64,000 bases of DNA from Nostoc sp. JL34 (lineage in GTDB: Bacteria; Cyanobacteriota; Cyanobacteriia; Cyanobacteriales; Nostocaceae): NCBI RefSeq assembly GCF_017114945.1, contig NZ_JABXKQ010000020.1:25905-89904 (forward strand). Reading direction: 5' to 3'. Under the pieces are notes generated by a model. It did no database searches and was not told the DNA's origin. It saw only the letters and a list, made by a program, of their open reading frames with translations. The position numbers and the translations under genes are program-made. Shown piece by piece: positions 28,901 to 37,949 of this stretch (position 1 is the first letter of the stretch; each line of letters starts with the position of its first letter).

Positions 28901-30120
28901 TCAGCCGCTTCTGTTTGTGGTGCATGGGTCTGAAGAGATACCACTTCATTGGCTATTCCTCCAGGCTGAGGGACGCTGGAAAGTTCAGTTGTCGCTGATT
29001 TGTCAAGAACTGCGTTACCGCTTTTCTCTGGTATGGAGTTGCTAGCGTGAGCTGCTTCTAAATTAGCCTGAGCCGGGACTGCGCTATCAGCTATTGTCGG
29101 TATTGGCTGAGTGGATAAGGCTTGTTGTTTGGTATCTACTGGAGGGATTGCTTCACTTCCACCACTCTCTGTTGAGTGAGTATTAGCCTGTGCTGAATTT
29201 GCTTCATCAGGCGCTATTCCAAATTGATCCGTTTTTGGAGAAGTTACAGGTTGACCAAATTTCTGAGTTTGTGAATCATCATCAAGTTTGTGTTGCACCA
29301 TCCCCGTTTGCTGCACCACATGGGTCAATTCATGAGCAGTTAAAACATCTTTGCTAGGAGTCTTCCCAGCCCCAAAGTAAATGTCTTGTTTGTGTGTGAA
29401 GGCTTGAGCATTTAACTCTCGGTTCATCTGCACCGCGTTGCTGTCCGTATGCACCCGCACCTGCCTGAAGTCAGTACCAAAGCGCGGCTCCATAAACGAT
29501 CGCACTTCATCTGGTAAAGCACTTCCCCCACCCTGACTTGCATTTAGCCGATTTTCCCAATCGGGCTGAACTTGTGAAACACCATCAGCAGCGCGTTGAA
29601 TCGGTTCTTCTTGCTCACAAGTTTCACATTTTGCCTGAATCCGTTCCTCTTCTGGCAACATTTCCTGACGCTGCACCAGTGGCTTCGTCTGGATATCTTC
29701 AACTTTTTCCTCATCCACCTGGGGCTGAAGGTTGAGAGTTGCAGGAGAGGCCATCCGCATCACCTGATTTGCCATCCGATCAGCTTCTTGCTCGTACTTG
29801 TCGTTTGGTTCTCCCACCGTCAGCTTTGCCTGGGGACGACGCAACGCTATACGACTAATATCATGACCAAAAGACCGCTGTGAAATGGTTTCTGATAACA
29901 AGGATTGCTCGTCAGCAGACTGCGTTTCCTGAAGGTTGGTTGACTCCTCAGTTGCTGTTTGGATTATATTATTTTTTGGTAAACCAAAACCGCGTGTTGG
30001 TTCCGCCAGCGTCGGACTAGTTGGTGAGACAAGGGACGGATTTGAAAAAGTTGATGTACCTGCTTTCTTGCCCCCAAACGTGTTTAGATGCAAAGCAGCT
30101 TGTCTTTGGACATCGCTCAT
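25942..30120 (-). CDS. DUF4157 (eCIS-core) protein with C-terminal colicin-E3-like RNase domain
   Basis: 1392 residues. The N-terminal tract contains LTVGEPNDKYEQEADRMANQVM and a CETCEQEEP element, then the DUF4157/eCIS-core domain (about 195-275) with HELTH at 263-267, a gluzincin-type HExxH motif. Next is a 650-residue Gln/Ala/Lys-rich helical region, hydrophobic helices around 935-1005 and further, a GEVKP repeat linker (about 1088-1122), a CSPNCGDIQ segment and a helical stretch. The last 60 residues follow the colicin E3 pattern: YYHVDNFH, EVEFYD, GKHLG, with Asp1348, His1351 and Glu1359 placed like the E3 catalytic triad. Proposed: a delivered or contact-dependent 16S rRNase toxin. GGAAGG precedes the ATG. 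No eCIS structural gene is in the window. Confidence 0.85.
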   Translation of the reverse strand: MSDVQRQAALHLNTFGGKKAGTSTFSNPSLVSPTSPTLAEPTRGFGLPKNNIIQTATEESTNLQETQSADEQSLLSETISQRSFGHDISRIALRRPQAKLTVGEPNDKYEQEADRMANQVMRMASPATLNLQPQVDEEKVEDIQTKPLVQRQEMLPEEERIQAKCETCEQEEPIQRAADGVSQVQPDWENRLNASQGGGSALPDEVRSFMEPRFGTDFRQVRVHTDSNAVQMNRELNAQAFTHKQDIYFGAGKTPSKDVLTAHELTHVVQQTGMVQHKLDDDSQTQKFGQPVTSPKTDQFGIAPDEANSAQANTHSTESGGSEAIPPVDTKQQALSTQPIPTIADSAVPAQANLEAAHASNSIPEKSGNAVLDKSATTELSSVPQPGGIANEVVSLQTHAPQTEAAESQQSLPNSAGQSPQLDKAIDPSAILVAEVEQPQQLLEIPQPTIPESPELAQAAQQIIQTKEIEKAVLTQTIEAQQNFLQQETEIQVEAIEAATQGKIQGITAEIAAKKAEVQQTFSTTKATLKGQIENHKTNIQTETTRGLNSLQQEVETKRKGANTTAENEAKQVEQTGQTEATRATTSTAESATAVNAIAKQQGDRYGTKPEEKTAARQGTGQASAEVVGKLTSRGQSLAKDAREAAQKAAQEFRAAGQQLATGVGSHTAQVEKAIRNNANTTTSQIITHITQQLQKIDTLQTKALASLENLKSSSISGIKQAGNSAAAAAKKSGKNAATQVSQFKIASLNQLDKGAHQVVEKLNQVPKKKKIDHKAVDKFVQETKEPFQQTRLQLSTALSSQVSTAHNSLNQLGGAVSGHLDGLQQKVTGEANKATSSLNTGLAQVPEQAAQQVQQSITTNKNANEQLISQFGEGIQQKIDESKQGWVQQQQKVHNDIRSKIDEGIKSNKDVESKAPSDFAQVAQSAADKAADPGWLQVLKGIGEGILKVLVGLAIFVAVVVVVILLLPEEIVAAIGIVGIAAIVGLGFLIYGFVTSFISRCEEFAKALHAAGVDDPSWYIYLAAGIAIPFVSLLDAVGISPILEGALNISILTGNDLNLTPEQRAEKITEGVLTIALMFILGRVLKGGKPGEVKPVEVEPGEVKPGEVKPGEVKPDEVKPIEPGVRARRTTADGHHEIKVTERGTIRCSPNCGDIQNAYPNELKQRADLQERLNTAKQKEATDPEAVAEEVKNIDAELAAVRRANLAKAKTDSRGTIEAVKKLLNDKENTGKLSGEDKGIFGERQRQIEKNWDDTSESADGAKGDPDIEGLALEEFESINKKAKELESDIQKKLPKGIEDPPYVKENRPPLDEETFLADSGTYTRTGRKFQGREIYKDGDGRYYHVDNFHEGRGSEVEFYDAQGKHLGTLKPEGGAKDGPVKGRTLPDNLR

Positions 30121-30310
30121 CTCACCCTTCCTTCATTGATGGGTAAAGCCTTGATTCCTGATGTTAGGCATTTTATACCAAGTAAATTTTACAATTTATC
30201 GAAATGCGATCGCTATCGACTTTTGTCTAAATTTACGGAGAATTGTACTAGTACAACACGGCGCAAATAAACCACTCATTCCAAATCAATGAAATGCTTA
30301 CGCTGTATTC

Positions 30311-30334
30311 ATTTTTAATTTTTAATTTTTAATT
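30311..30334. repeat. STRR ATTTTTA x 3
   Basis: Three tandem ATTTTTA heptamers plus a partial copy in the spacer upstream of the DUF3143 gene's end. ACTAGTAC occurs on both sides (30248 and 30347 regions) as a dispersed repeat. Confidence 0.8.
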
Positions 30335-30359
30335 CCGCCTTGCGGTACTAGTACTTTAC

Positions 30360-30632
30360 TTATGGCCCTGAAAACACAGCTTGTTCTATATCATCCCGAC
30401 TCAGAGAATACTTAAATGAGCGTTGGATATCTTGTCCATTTTCCTTAGATTGGACATATCGCACTACGATTTGCTCAACATCTAACCATAATTCAGCTTG
30501 CCAACTGGGCCGCTGCACACGCCAGCAATGCCTCTGTGTTTCGTCTTGTTGACAGCCTTGGTCTTTTAGCCACTGCTCAATTTGTGGCAGGGAATGATTA
30601 TATAGGGGGGTATCAGAGGGAAGAAGAGCCAT
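30360..30632 (-). CDS. DUF3143-type small protein
   Basis: 90 residues: DTPLYNHSLPQIEQWLKDQG, then QRHCWRVQRPSWQAELWLDVEQIVVRY. I associate this with DUF3143, a cyanobacteria-specific family of unknown function. It lies 45 bp downstream of a J-domain gene on the same strand, an arrangement that suggests a shared operon and perhaps a chaperone-related job. Confidence 0.75.
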   Translation of the reverse strand: MALLPSDTPLYNHSLPQIEQWLKDQGCQQDETQRHCWRVQRPSWQAELWLDVEQIVVRYVQSKENGQDIQRSFKYSLSRDDIEQAVFSGP

Positions 30633-30677
30633 AGGAATTTTAGATTTTTGATTTGGGATTTTGGATTAGGGAATTTT

Positions 30678-31244
30678 TTAATTTTTAATGATCATATGGG
30701 TAATTAGTTGCGACATCTGGGTAATCTGCTGTTGTACAAATGCAGTTGGTTGCAGCAAATGAGAATGGATTGCAGCCTCACCACGAGTTAAGCCAATGGC
30801 AACTGCTAATAACAGACAACCTACAAATGTTAACACCAGCATAAATAAAGCAAAGATTTCGCCAGATGATAAAGGGCGATCGCTCGCATCGAGGTAAGCT
30901 GATTTTGACCAGTCATGAGAACGCGAGACGGGATGATTCAAATCAGGGGGTGGTTGAATCACTCCAAAGCGGGAATAGCCAATTTTTAAATCGTAGCCGA
31001 AGCGCCGTTCTGGATGGCTAAGGGTAGCGTAAGCTTCGTTGATTTGCTGAAATTTGAGAGTGGCGATCGCAGTTGGCAAGTCTGTAGTATCTGGATGATA
31101 GAGTTTGCTCAGTTGCCGATAAGCGCGACGAATGTCAATTACCGATGCCCAGGGATGCAGTCCTAGCAGGGAGTAATAAGTTGGTTCACTGCTTTGTGGC
31201 ATTGCCCTGTTTTGATTCACGGCTGTTTGAGTCACTTTGCTCAA
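30678..31244 (-). CDS. J-domain protein with C-terminal membrane helix
   Basis: 188 residues. J domain at about 20-85 with YSLLGLHPWASVIDIRRAYRQ and the essential HPD (LYHPDTTDLP), then a linker and one hydrophobic helix (FALFMLVLTFVGCLLLAVAIGL, about 128-150). It should recruit and stimulate a DnaK at a membrane. Start could also be at an inner Met (MPQSSEP). It belongs to the same-strand group with DUF3143 and, beyond an inserted antitoxin gene, DnaJ and DnaK. Confidence 0.88.
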   Translation of the reverse strand: MSKVTQTAVNQNRAMPQSSEPTYYSLLGLHPWASVIDIRRAYRQLSKLYHPDTTDLPTAIATLKFQQINEAYATLSHPERRFGYDLKIGYSRFGVIQPPPDLNHPVSRSHDWSKSAYLDASDRPLSSGEIFALFMLVLTFVGCLLLAVAIGLTRGEAAIHSHLLQPTAFVQQQITQMSQLITHMIIKN

Positions 31245-31342
31245 AGATATTTTTTATATTTTAAATCCTTTATGAATTGGAGAAGACATCGCAGGTCTAG
31301 CATCTGATTAAGATATCTTAATAAAGCATTTAATTAGATGCG

Positions 31343-31702
31343 ATGCAGATCAAAATTAATCTCGAAAATATTCAAACTCTTACTGACTTCAAGCGCAATG
31401 CCAAAGATTACGTAGAGCAGATCAAGGCAACAAAGTCCCCGCTTGTACTAACGGTGAATGGGAAAGCTGAAATTGTGGTGCATGAAGCACAAGCGTTTCA
31501 ACAGATGATAGATGAACTCCAGCGCCTTGAGGAAGAACTGCAAAAACTCAAGTTAGAGGCGTTACGCAGTCAAATTGACATTGGTATTAAGCAACTCGAT
31601 AGCGGACAGTGTACTGAATATAACGACGAGTCACTTCCAGCTTTTTTTGCAAATATTAAAGCACGAGGACAGCAAAATTTGACTAACAGCGATTCTCTAT
31701 GA
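31343..31702 (+). CDS. Phd/YefM-type antitoxin, orphan
   Basis: 119 residues. The N-terminal 60 residues are Phd/YefM-like: TLTDFKRNAKDYVEQIKATKSPLVLTVNGKAEIVVHEAQAFQQM. A coiled-coil DELQRLEEELQKLKLEALR and a tail follow. Phd proteins bind DNA as operon repressors and neutralise a toxin through the C-terminal part. It is on the plus strand inside a minus-strand chaperone cluster, which suggests insertion. The expected downstream toxin is missing except for a few codons overlapping its stop. Confidence 0.88.
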   Translation: MQIKINLENIQTLTDFKRNAKDYVEQIKATKSPLVLTVNGKAEIVVHEAQAFQQMIDELQRLEEELQKLKLEALRSQIDIGIKQLDSGQCTEYNDESLPAFFANIKARGQQNLTNSDSL

Positions 31703-31713
31703 GTCGATATTAA
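31699..31713 (+). pseudogene. Vestige of a toxin start (ATGA overlap)
   Basis: ATG at 31699 overlaps the antitoxin stop TGA (31700-31702), the usual junction in Phd/RelE-ParE pairs. It reads M-S-R-Y and then TAA. DnaJ ends 17 bp later, leaving no room for a toxin. Confidence 0.45.
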
Positions 31714-31729
31714 GATTGATAGTTTATCC

Positions 31730-32725
31730 CTAACGGATTAAATCAGCACGAGGTTTAAAGGTTTCAATTTCCCTTAACTTTTCGTAAATTTCTCGTTCTT
31801 CTTGACTAATATTTTTCGGCGTAACTATTTGAATTTCTACTAATTGATCGCCACGTTTCCCGTCATCACTGGGATAGCCTTTATTCCCTAGTCGAAATTT
31901 TTGACCAGACCTAACTCCGGGAGGGGTGGTCATTTTCACAGGCCCATCAAGAGTAGGTGCTTCTACCTGTCCTCCTAAAACTGCCTCGCTAGGAGTAACT
32001 GGTACTTGACAGACGATATTTGAACCTTCTAGTTTAAATAATGGATGAGGCTCTACGGTAATTTTTAAGTATAAATCGCCACCACCAACGCCTTGGTTTC
32101 GCAAACGGATGGTTTGACCTGATACCATCCCTGGAGGCATATTAACTTCTAGCGATCGCCCATCTTCCAAACGAATGCGTTCATTACCACCTTGATAAGC
32201 TTTTTCTAGTGGGAGTGTTAATCTAGCTTCTATATCCCGACGGGTTGTGCGAGGTGGAGTGTTAACGGTATAGGCAACTTTTGTTCTGGGGGAACGAAAC
32301 GGATCGCTAGTATTGCCATTACTGGAATTACTTGTCGCACTCTTATTTTTTACGCCGATAACTTGATTAATAAAGCTTTCAAAATCGGAGAATTGGCTGG
32401 GATCTACCTCCTGATTCCCGTTGCGATCGCTAGCACTACTCTGCCAAGTTTTAGCCTTTGGCGTTTGTTTATTGCCTGCAAAGCCTTTTTGCTTCCAGTA
32501 GCGGCTAAACTGGTCATACTGCGATCGCTTGGCTGGATCGGAAAGAACTTCATAAGCCTCGCCGATATCCTTAAATTTTTCCTCAGATTCTTTGTTACCC
32601 GGATTGAGATCGGGGTGATATTGCCTTGCTAACCGCCGATAAACCTTTTTAATTTCCTCACCAGAGGCATCTTTAGATACTCCTAAAATTTCATAGTAAT
32701 CGCGAAAGTTCGGCAAATTTTGCAT
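31730..32725 (-). CDS. dnaJ: DnaJ-type co-chaperone (type II, no zinc finger)
   Basis: 331 residues. J domain ([37 protein letters not shown]) with HPD, a G/S/N-rich linker from about 80 to 150, then two C-terminal substrate-binding domains ([52 protein letters not shown]). The CxxCxGxG zinc finger of type I DnaJ is absent. It follows dnaK on the same strand, spaced about 205 bp. A dnaK-dnaJ tandem of this type is typical for the DnaK3/DnaJ3 pair of cyanobacteria. Confidence 0.92.
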   Translation of the reverse strand: MQNLPNFRDYYEILGVSKDASGEEIKKVYRRLARQYHPDLNPGNKESEEKFKDIGEAYEVLSDPAKRSQYDQFSRYWKQKGFAGNKQTPKAKTWQSSASDRNGNQEVDPSQFSDFESFINQVIGVKNKSATSNSSNGNTSDPFRSPRTKVAYTVNTPPRTTRRDIEARLTLPLEKAYQGGNERIRLEDGRSLEVNMPPGMVSGQTIRLRNQGVGGGDLYLKITVEPHPLFKLEGSNIVCQVPVTPSEAVLGGQVEAPTLDGPVKMTTPPGVRSGQKFRLGNKGYPSDDGKRGDQLVEIQIVTPKNISQEEREIYEKLREIETFKPRADLIR

Positions 32726-32930
32726 AGTCAGTTATTTAAATTTTAGATTTTAGATTTTTGATTTGGGATTAATTAAGAGTTAGGAGAGAGGAGTTACAAG
32801 TTAAAAGATTTAATTTTTAACTTCTACTCTTAACTCTTATCAGAAGTACTAATTAGGTAGACATAATTAAATATAAAATGCCAACCAGTTAAATCAGCTT
32901 CTTGAGGAGTTTTTATCTCCTGCTTTCTAC

Positions 32931-35024
32931 TTACAACCAATCATTGTCTTCTTCTTCATCCCAGTTATCTTGGTAGCTAGGACGGGATTTGCGTGGAGGA
33001 CGACTTTCATAGGAGGAAGAACGATTATCCCGGTTATAATCTCTGCCATAGTCTTTACCGTAGTCTTTACCGTAATCTTTGCCATAGTCCTGACTGTATG
33101 AGTCGCGTTCCCGATATGTATCTCTAGGAGATTCGCGTTCTCGTTCCTTATCACCGCCAGTAAAGATGTCACGGATAGTCCCAAACAAGTCGTCATCTTC
33201 ATCTTCAGCATAAGTCTGGCGGACTTCGCGATTTAGCTCATAGAGAGCATCTTGCAAGTCGGCGTAGGCTTGATCAATCCCGCGATCGCTATTTTCCTTA
33301 AGACTCTCTTTTAAGTCTCGACAAATATTATCAATTCTTTGGCGGCGGCTGCGGGCAAACTGCATACCAAATTCCAGCGCGACTTCTCTAAGTTGTCGTT
33401 CTGCTTGGAAAATCAGCGCCTCAGAACGAGTCCGCTTTTCTACTCTTTCTTTACGTTCGCGATCGACATCGGCGTATTTTTGAGCGTCCTGAATCATCCG
33501 ATTCACTTCCGACTCGTTCAAGGTGGAAGCGCCTTGAATGGTGATACTCTGTTCTCGCCCAGTGGTTCTATCTAAGGCTGTTACCTGTAAAATACCATTC
33601 GCATCGATATCAAATGACACCTGAACTTGGGGAATTCCTCGTGGTGCTGGCGGGATGCCATAGAGCTTGAACCGTCCTAATGATTTGTTGTTTGCTGCCA
33701 TTTCCCGTTCGCCCTGGACTACGTGAATTTCCACAGTATTTTGGTTATTTTCAGACGTGGAAAAAATGTCAGAACGACGGACTGGAATGGTGGTGTTGCG
33801 GGGAATGAGTTTTTTCATCACGCCGCCGATAGTTTCCAATCCCATAGATAGGGGTGTGACATCCAAAAGCAGCACATCTTTGAGTTCGCCTGCGAGAATT
33901 CCGGCTTGAATTGCTGCGCCTACTCCCACGACTTCATCGGGGTTGACATTTTCGTTAGGTTCTGTACCAATCAAGTCCCGCACAAGCTGCTTCACCATTG
34001 GCATCCGTGTAGAACCGCCAACTAACACAACTTCTTCAATGTCTCTAGGTGAAAGTCCGGCATCTTTGAGGGCGCGTTTCACTGGTGTCCGTAAGCGCCC
34101 CACCAAATCACCACACAAACCTTCAAACTGGGAACGAGTTAAACGAGTTTCCAGATGTTTGGGGCCATCTTCCGTGGCGGTGATGAAGGGTAAATTAATA
34201 TCGGTAACGCTGACAGCAGAAAGCTCAATTTTGGCTTTTTCCGCAGCTTCCATCAGACGTTGCAAAGCTTGGCGATCGCGTCTTAAGTCTACCTCTTCTG
34301 TTTCCAGAAATTGCTCTGCTAACCAATCTACGATTATTTTGTCAAAGTCATTCCCACCAAGTTGTGTATCTCCACTGGTAGCTTTGACTTCAAATATCCC
34401 ATCGCCTACTTCTAAAATCGACACGTCAAAGGTGCCACCACCCAAGTCAAATACTAAGATAGTTTCCGTGTCACCCCGATCTAATCCATAAGCCAAAGAT
34501 GCCGCAGTCGGTTCATTCAGAATCCGCAGCACTTCTAAACCAGCAATTCTGCCAGCATCGCGGGTTGCTTGCCGCTGAGAATCGTTAAAATAAGCGGGGA
34601 CTGTAATGACTGCCCCTGTGACTGGTTCACCTAAATAGCGACTAGCATCGTCTGCCAATTTCTTCAGCACCATTGCTGAAATTTCTTCTGGTGCAAATTC
34701 CTTATTGAGACGGGGACAGGCAACTTTAATATTACCTACTTCGTCTTTGCGGATGGTGTAGGGCACACGCTTAGAATCTGCATTCAGTTCGCCATACTTC
34801 CGCCCAATGAAGCGTTTAACTGCAAAAAAGGTATTTTGGGGATTGAGGACGGTTTGTCGCCGTGCCATTTGCCCAACCACCCTTTCACCTTCTTTGCTGA
34901 AGCCAACTACGGAGGGGGTTGTTCGCATTCCTTCTGCATTGGCAATCACCACCGGCTTGCCACCCTCCATAACGGCGACTACTGAGTTGGTTGTACCCAA
35001 GTCGATGCCGACTACCTTGCCCAT
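32931..35024 (-). CDS. dnaK: Hsp70 chaperone DnaK with charged repeat tail
   Basis: 697 residues. ATPase domain intact: [73 protein letters not shown]. Substrate-binding domain from about 390 ([14 protein letters not shown]). The C-terminus departs from E. coli DnaK: after residue 600 comes a long polar tail with KDYG tandem units ([20 protein letters not shown]) ending in EEEDNDWL. Extended tails occur in cyanobacterial DnaK3-type paralogues, some thylakoid-associated. The symbol denotes the family; which paralogue is an inference. Upstream, no CIRCE element was seen. Confidence 0.95.
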   Translation of the reverse strand: MGKVVGIDLGTTNSVVAVMEGGKPVVIANAEGMRTTPSVVGFSKEGERVVGQMARRQTVLNPQNTFFAVKRFIGRKYGELNADSKRVPYTIRKDEVGNIKVACPRLNKEFAPEEISAMVLKKLADDASRYLGEPVTGAVITVPAYFNDSQRQATRDAGRIAGLEVLRILNEPTAASLAYGLDRGDTETILVFDLGGGTFDVSILEVGDGIFEVKATSGDTQLGGNDFDKIIVDWLAEQFLETEEVDLRRDRQALQRLMEAAEKAKIELSAVSVTDINLPFITATEDGPKHLETRLTRSQFEGLCGDLVGRLRTPVKRALKDAGLSPRDIEEVVLVGGSTRMPMVKQLVRDLIGTEPNENVNPDEVVGVGAAIQAGILAGELKDVLLLDVTPLSMGLETIGGVMKKLIPRNTTIPVRRSDIFSTSENNQNTVEIHVVQGEREMAANNKSLGRFKLYGIPPAPRGIPQVQVSFDIDANGILQVTALDRTTGREQSITIQGASTLNESEVNRMIQDAQKYADVDRERKERVEKRTRSEALIFQAERQLREVALEFGMQFARSRRQRIDNICRDLKESLKENSDRGIDQAYADLQDALYELNREVRQTYAEDEDDDLFGTIRDIFTGGDKERERESPRDTYRERDSYSQDYGKDYGKDYGKDYGRDYNRDNRSSSYESRPPRKSRPSYQDNWDEEEDNDWL

Positions 35025-35516
35025 GCGTTACTCTTCTCCTAAAGTGTCTTATATATTTATTATGATTGGGCGGAACTACTTCTAGCTTTGTGCTATAGCA
35101 TTAAAACACCTCAATGGTATAATAGTCATCATTAAAGCAGTAAGCTAAGAAGTGCAGCTAGAGGAGATAGTTGCAAGACTAGGATAGCATTGAGATGGTT
35201 GGCGTGCCCAAGCAGCCTCAATTCTTGTTATCCGCCTACTTCTGTTTAAGTTATCTGCAAGTTGGTAAATGCATATTTTGCACCAAGCCCTGGCGATTAG
35301 AAATCGCAGCTATACAAACGTACTCCTTTGGAGAACCCGTTCGCGGTAGCGTCTTTGCAGGAGAAGGGTAAGCTGCCTACGCGAACTTAGGAAAAATCAA
35401 TGATTTAAACCCGCGTAGGCGGGTAAAGTCTCGTTTAGCCACGACTTCTAGTCGCCTAGTGCAAGACTTTTTTGATTACTTTAAAACTCTAATATTATTG
35501 CCACCATCTTAAAAAT
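35025..35516. other. 490-bp divergent spacer between dnaK and the M28 gene
   Basis: No gene seen. It contains dispersed repeats: a GAACCCGTTCGCGGTAGCGTC...GCAGGAGAAGG block near 35330-35385 and an ACCCGC-GTAG-GCGGGT hairpin at 35409-35424, both types I associate with Nostoc intergenic DNA. The dnaK promoter should lie at its left end. Confidence 0.45.
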
Positions 35517-36365
35517 TTGAATTTAACAGAGCGATTACAAACTTCCCTGAGTCAGATAGCGCGAGAACGTGATCCTTACATGGCAACGGCTGGGCATTTT
35601 TTTGTCCAAGAATACATCCGCCAGGAATTTTCCCAATGGGGGAGTGTGGAAATCCACACCTTTGAAGTCAGAGGCAAAGCTTGTAATAACTTGATATTAA
35701 ATTTACCTTCCCAAACTAAAGGGCAAAAAAAGGATTTGCCACCTATTTTAATTGGCGCTCATTATGATGGCGTTCCAGGAACAGTCGCAGCTGATGATAA
35801 TGCTACAGGTGTGGCGGTGTTGCTGGAATTAGCGAGAAAGTTTGCTGCCCAAGCTGTCAGATATCCCTTAAGACTGGTTGCTTTCGATATGGAAGAATAC
35901 GGCTTACTGGGTAGTGCTGACTATGCAGCCCTGTTGCATCAACAAAAGCAACAGCTACGCTTAATGATCTCCTTAGAAATGCTCGGTTATAAGGATTCTA
36001 CACCTGGCTCCCAAAGTTACCCCCCTCCTCTGGAACGCTTCTACCCAGATAGAGGTGATTTTATTGCTTTAATTGGCAACTTGCGGACATTGCCTGACTT
36101 AATTGGGATGAGCCGTAATATTCGCAAAGCTGGCGTATCTAGTCAATGGCTACCCGTGCCGAATCGAGGTTTAATAGTTCCCCAAACCAGACTTAGCGAT
36201 CATGCACCTTTCTGGGATTTGGGTTATCCGGCAATGATGGTGACAGATACGGCATTCTTGCGAAATCCACATTATCACAAAGCTAGTGATGCGATCGCTA
36301 CTTTGGATTTAGATTTTCTTACTCGTGTATGTGAAGGGTTGGAAATTGCGATTCGGCGATTGTGA
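35517..36365 (+). CDS. M28-family zinc aminopeptidase
   Basis: 282 residues from a TTG start; no better start is upstream. Co-catalytic zinc residues follow the M28 pattern: LIGAHYDGV (His, Asp nearby), AADDNATGVAVLLELAR (bridging Asp), VAFDMEEYGLLGS (catalytic Glu pair) and, at the end, SDHAPFWDLGYPAMMVTDTA with the last His. No signal peptide is visible. The end of the gene has been copied just downstream as a decayed fragment. Confidence 0.88.
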   Translation: MNLTERLQTSLSQIARERDPYMATAGHFFVQEYIRQEFSQWGSVEIHTFEVRGKACNNLILNLPSQTKGQKKDLPPILIGAHYDGVPGTVAADDNATGVAVLLELARKFAAQAVRYPLRLVAFDMEEYGLLGSADYAALLHQQKQQLRLMISLEMLGYKDSTPGSQSYPPPLERFYPDRGDFIALIGNLRTLPDLIGMSRNIRKAGVSSQWLPVPNRGLIVPQTRLSDHAPFWDLGYPAMMVTDTAFLRNPHYHKASDAIATLDLDFLTRVCEGLEIAIRRL

Positions 36366-36378
36366 AAACATACTAGGA

Positions 36379-36521
36379 GAGGTTTATAGTTCGTCCAACC
36401 AAACTTAGCGATCGCACCTCTTTTTTAGATGTGGTTTATCTGCCATGATGATGACAAATACAACATTTTCGCGGAATCTACACTATGCACAAACTAAGTG
36501 ATGCGATCGCCACTTGAATTT
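36379..36521 (+). pseudogene. Decayed tandem copy of the M28 gene 3' end
   Basis: This stretch aligns base by base with 36166-36310 of the M28 gene (GAGGTTTA-ATAGTTC, ACTTAGCGATC-GCACCT, GATGATGACA-ATAC, AAACTAAGTGATGCGATCGC) with many substitutions and small indels that destroy the frame. It is a tandem partial duplication that has drifted. Confidence 0.8.
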
Positions 36522-36567
36522 GTGATATTTTATATTATTTTTTATTAATCAATATTCTCAAATCTTT

Positions 36568-37482
36568 TCAATTAATTATACTATTATCTTTACGCTCTCG
36601 CGCATTGGGAGTCAAAGTAATTAAATCGTCAATATTACGCTTCATTGTCTCGCAAATTGCATCTAATGGTAAATCATTAGCGTCATAACCAAAGGGGTTT
36701 TCTATCTCTAAACCAATGGCTTCGATGCCAAACACAGTAAACCCAACCAAGGCAGAAATTAAACCTGTCCACCAACCGAGACTGTCTACTATTTGAAATG
36801 GCAGCAAAAAGCAATAGAGGATCAGTAATTGTTTCAAATGAATAGCGTAAGCGAGCGGCATAGGCGTTTTTAAAATCCGTTCGCAAGCACCTAAATTATC
36901 CACAAGATTATTCAATAATTCTTGCATAGATGTTAGTTGGTAGCTATTAAGGCAATTACGATTATACTGTTCTTGTAAATAATCTCCTATCCAAAAGGCA
37001 ACTTCTATAGGGGGATTATTCATAATTTTCAGTTTTATATACTTAGTAGATGGCATTAAATCTTCTAATTCGCTATTGACAGCTTCTCCTCGCAAATGTA
37101 ATTTAGTTGTTACAGCAAAAGCTGCCAGTAAGTTTAATGCTGTAATTTTCTTGTCTTTATCTTCTGGTGAAATTTCATCAACTGATACCCAAATTTGTCG
37201 CGCTAGATTTCGGACGTTATTTACTATAGAACCCCAGCATTTTCTCCCTTCCCAAAATCGCTCATAAGCAGTATTTGTCCGAAATACAAGTAATAAACCT
37301 AAAACAATACTAGGAATAACACTTCCTAAAATAGGTTGGGATACAGGTTTATCAAAATGGTGAAGCAGAGAAATTATAAATCCGAAAGCTCCACACCATA
37401 AAATATGTTTGAAAATTGCTTTCATTACTGAACCTTTAGGTTGTAATGCTGTGCGGAACGATTTGATTTTCTCGGCTATCAT
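36568..37482 (-). CDS. Bestrophin-family anion channel
   Basis: 304 residues. Bestrophin/UPF0187 hallmarks: an N-terminal TM (HILWCGAFGFIISLLHHF), SIVLGLLLVFRTNTAYERFWEGRKCWGSIVNNVRNLAR, and later paired TM helices around LLILYCFLLPFQIVDSLGWWTGLISALVGFTVFGIEAIG ending EIENPFGYDANDLPLD. In cyanobacteria and algae, bestrophin-like channels move chloride or bicarbonate; which applies here is not known. Stand-alone gene. Confidence 0.9.
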   Translation of the reverse strand: MIAEKIKSFRTALQPKGSVMKAIFKHILWCGAFGFIISLLHHFDKPVSQPILGSVIPSIVLGLLLVFRTNTAYERFWEGRKCWGSIVNNVRNLARQIWVSVDEISPEDKDKKITALNLLAAFAVTTKLHLRGEAVNSELEDLMPSTKYIKLKIMNNPPIEVAFWIGDYLQEQYNRNCLNSYQLTSMQELLNNLVDNLGACERILKTPMPLAYAIHLKQLLILYCFLLPFQIVDSLGWWTGLISALVGFTVFGIEAIGLEIENPFGYDANDLPLDAICETMKRNIDDLITLTPNARERKDNSIIN

Positions 37483-37949
37483 GTAGTCACCCTAATCTAA
37501 TATTTCTTGAATCGATACGTTAAGCATTTGCTAGCTTACAAATAATCACTATAGAAATAGCATAATTAGCCAAGTAAATACTTTAAAAAGTAATCTTGTT
37601 AAAGAACATTATATGCTAGCGTCAATGATTGTATTCTAGCTTCTGTTATCCAATATCGAGTCTAGTTGAATATTTATCATGATGACTGGCACAAAGAGTT
37701 TTCTTGATTAGCAATTTGGCGGACATTACATAAAAGTCAAAAGCGATGCCTACGCAGCAATTGTATATAAATGCAAATATTTACCCGTGGCTGCATAAAT
37801 CCTGCATTCCACTTTGATAAATCTATAGAAAAAAGGTACATGCTGATCGATGATTTTTAGATTATTCGTTATCATGTATCCCAGTCAATCAAAAAGTTCT
37901 AACCTGTACAAATCCTGCCCTGTAAATTAAACGTTTAGGCATGACTTAT
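37483..37949. other. 467-bp AT-rich spacer, nothing recognised
   Basis: No reading frame, hairpin or repeat of note seen between the divergent starts/ends here; it should contain the bestrophin promoter at its left end. Confidence 0.5.

Noticed and set aside
26279..29883. Several plus-strand frames inside the DUF4157 gene
   Set aside because: Antisense shadows, including Thr/Ser/Pro-rich frames produced by the GEVKP repeats.
35160..35260. tRNA-like sequence near TTGGCGTGCCCAAGCAG
   Set aside because: No cloverleaf or T-arm consensus could be formed.
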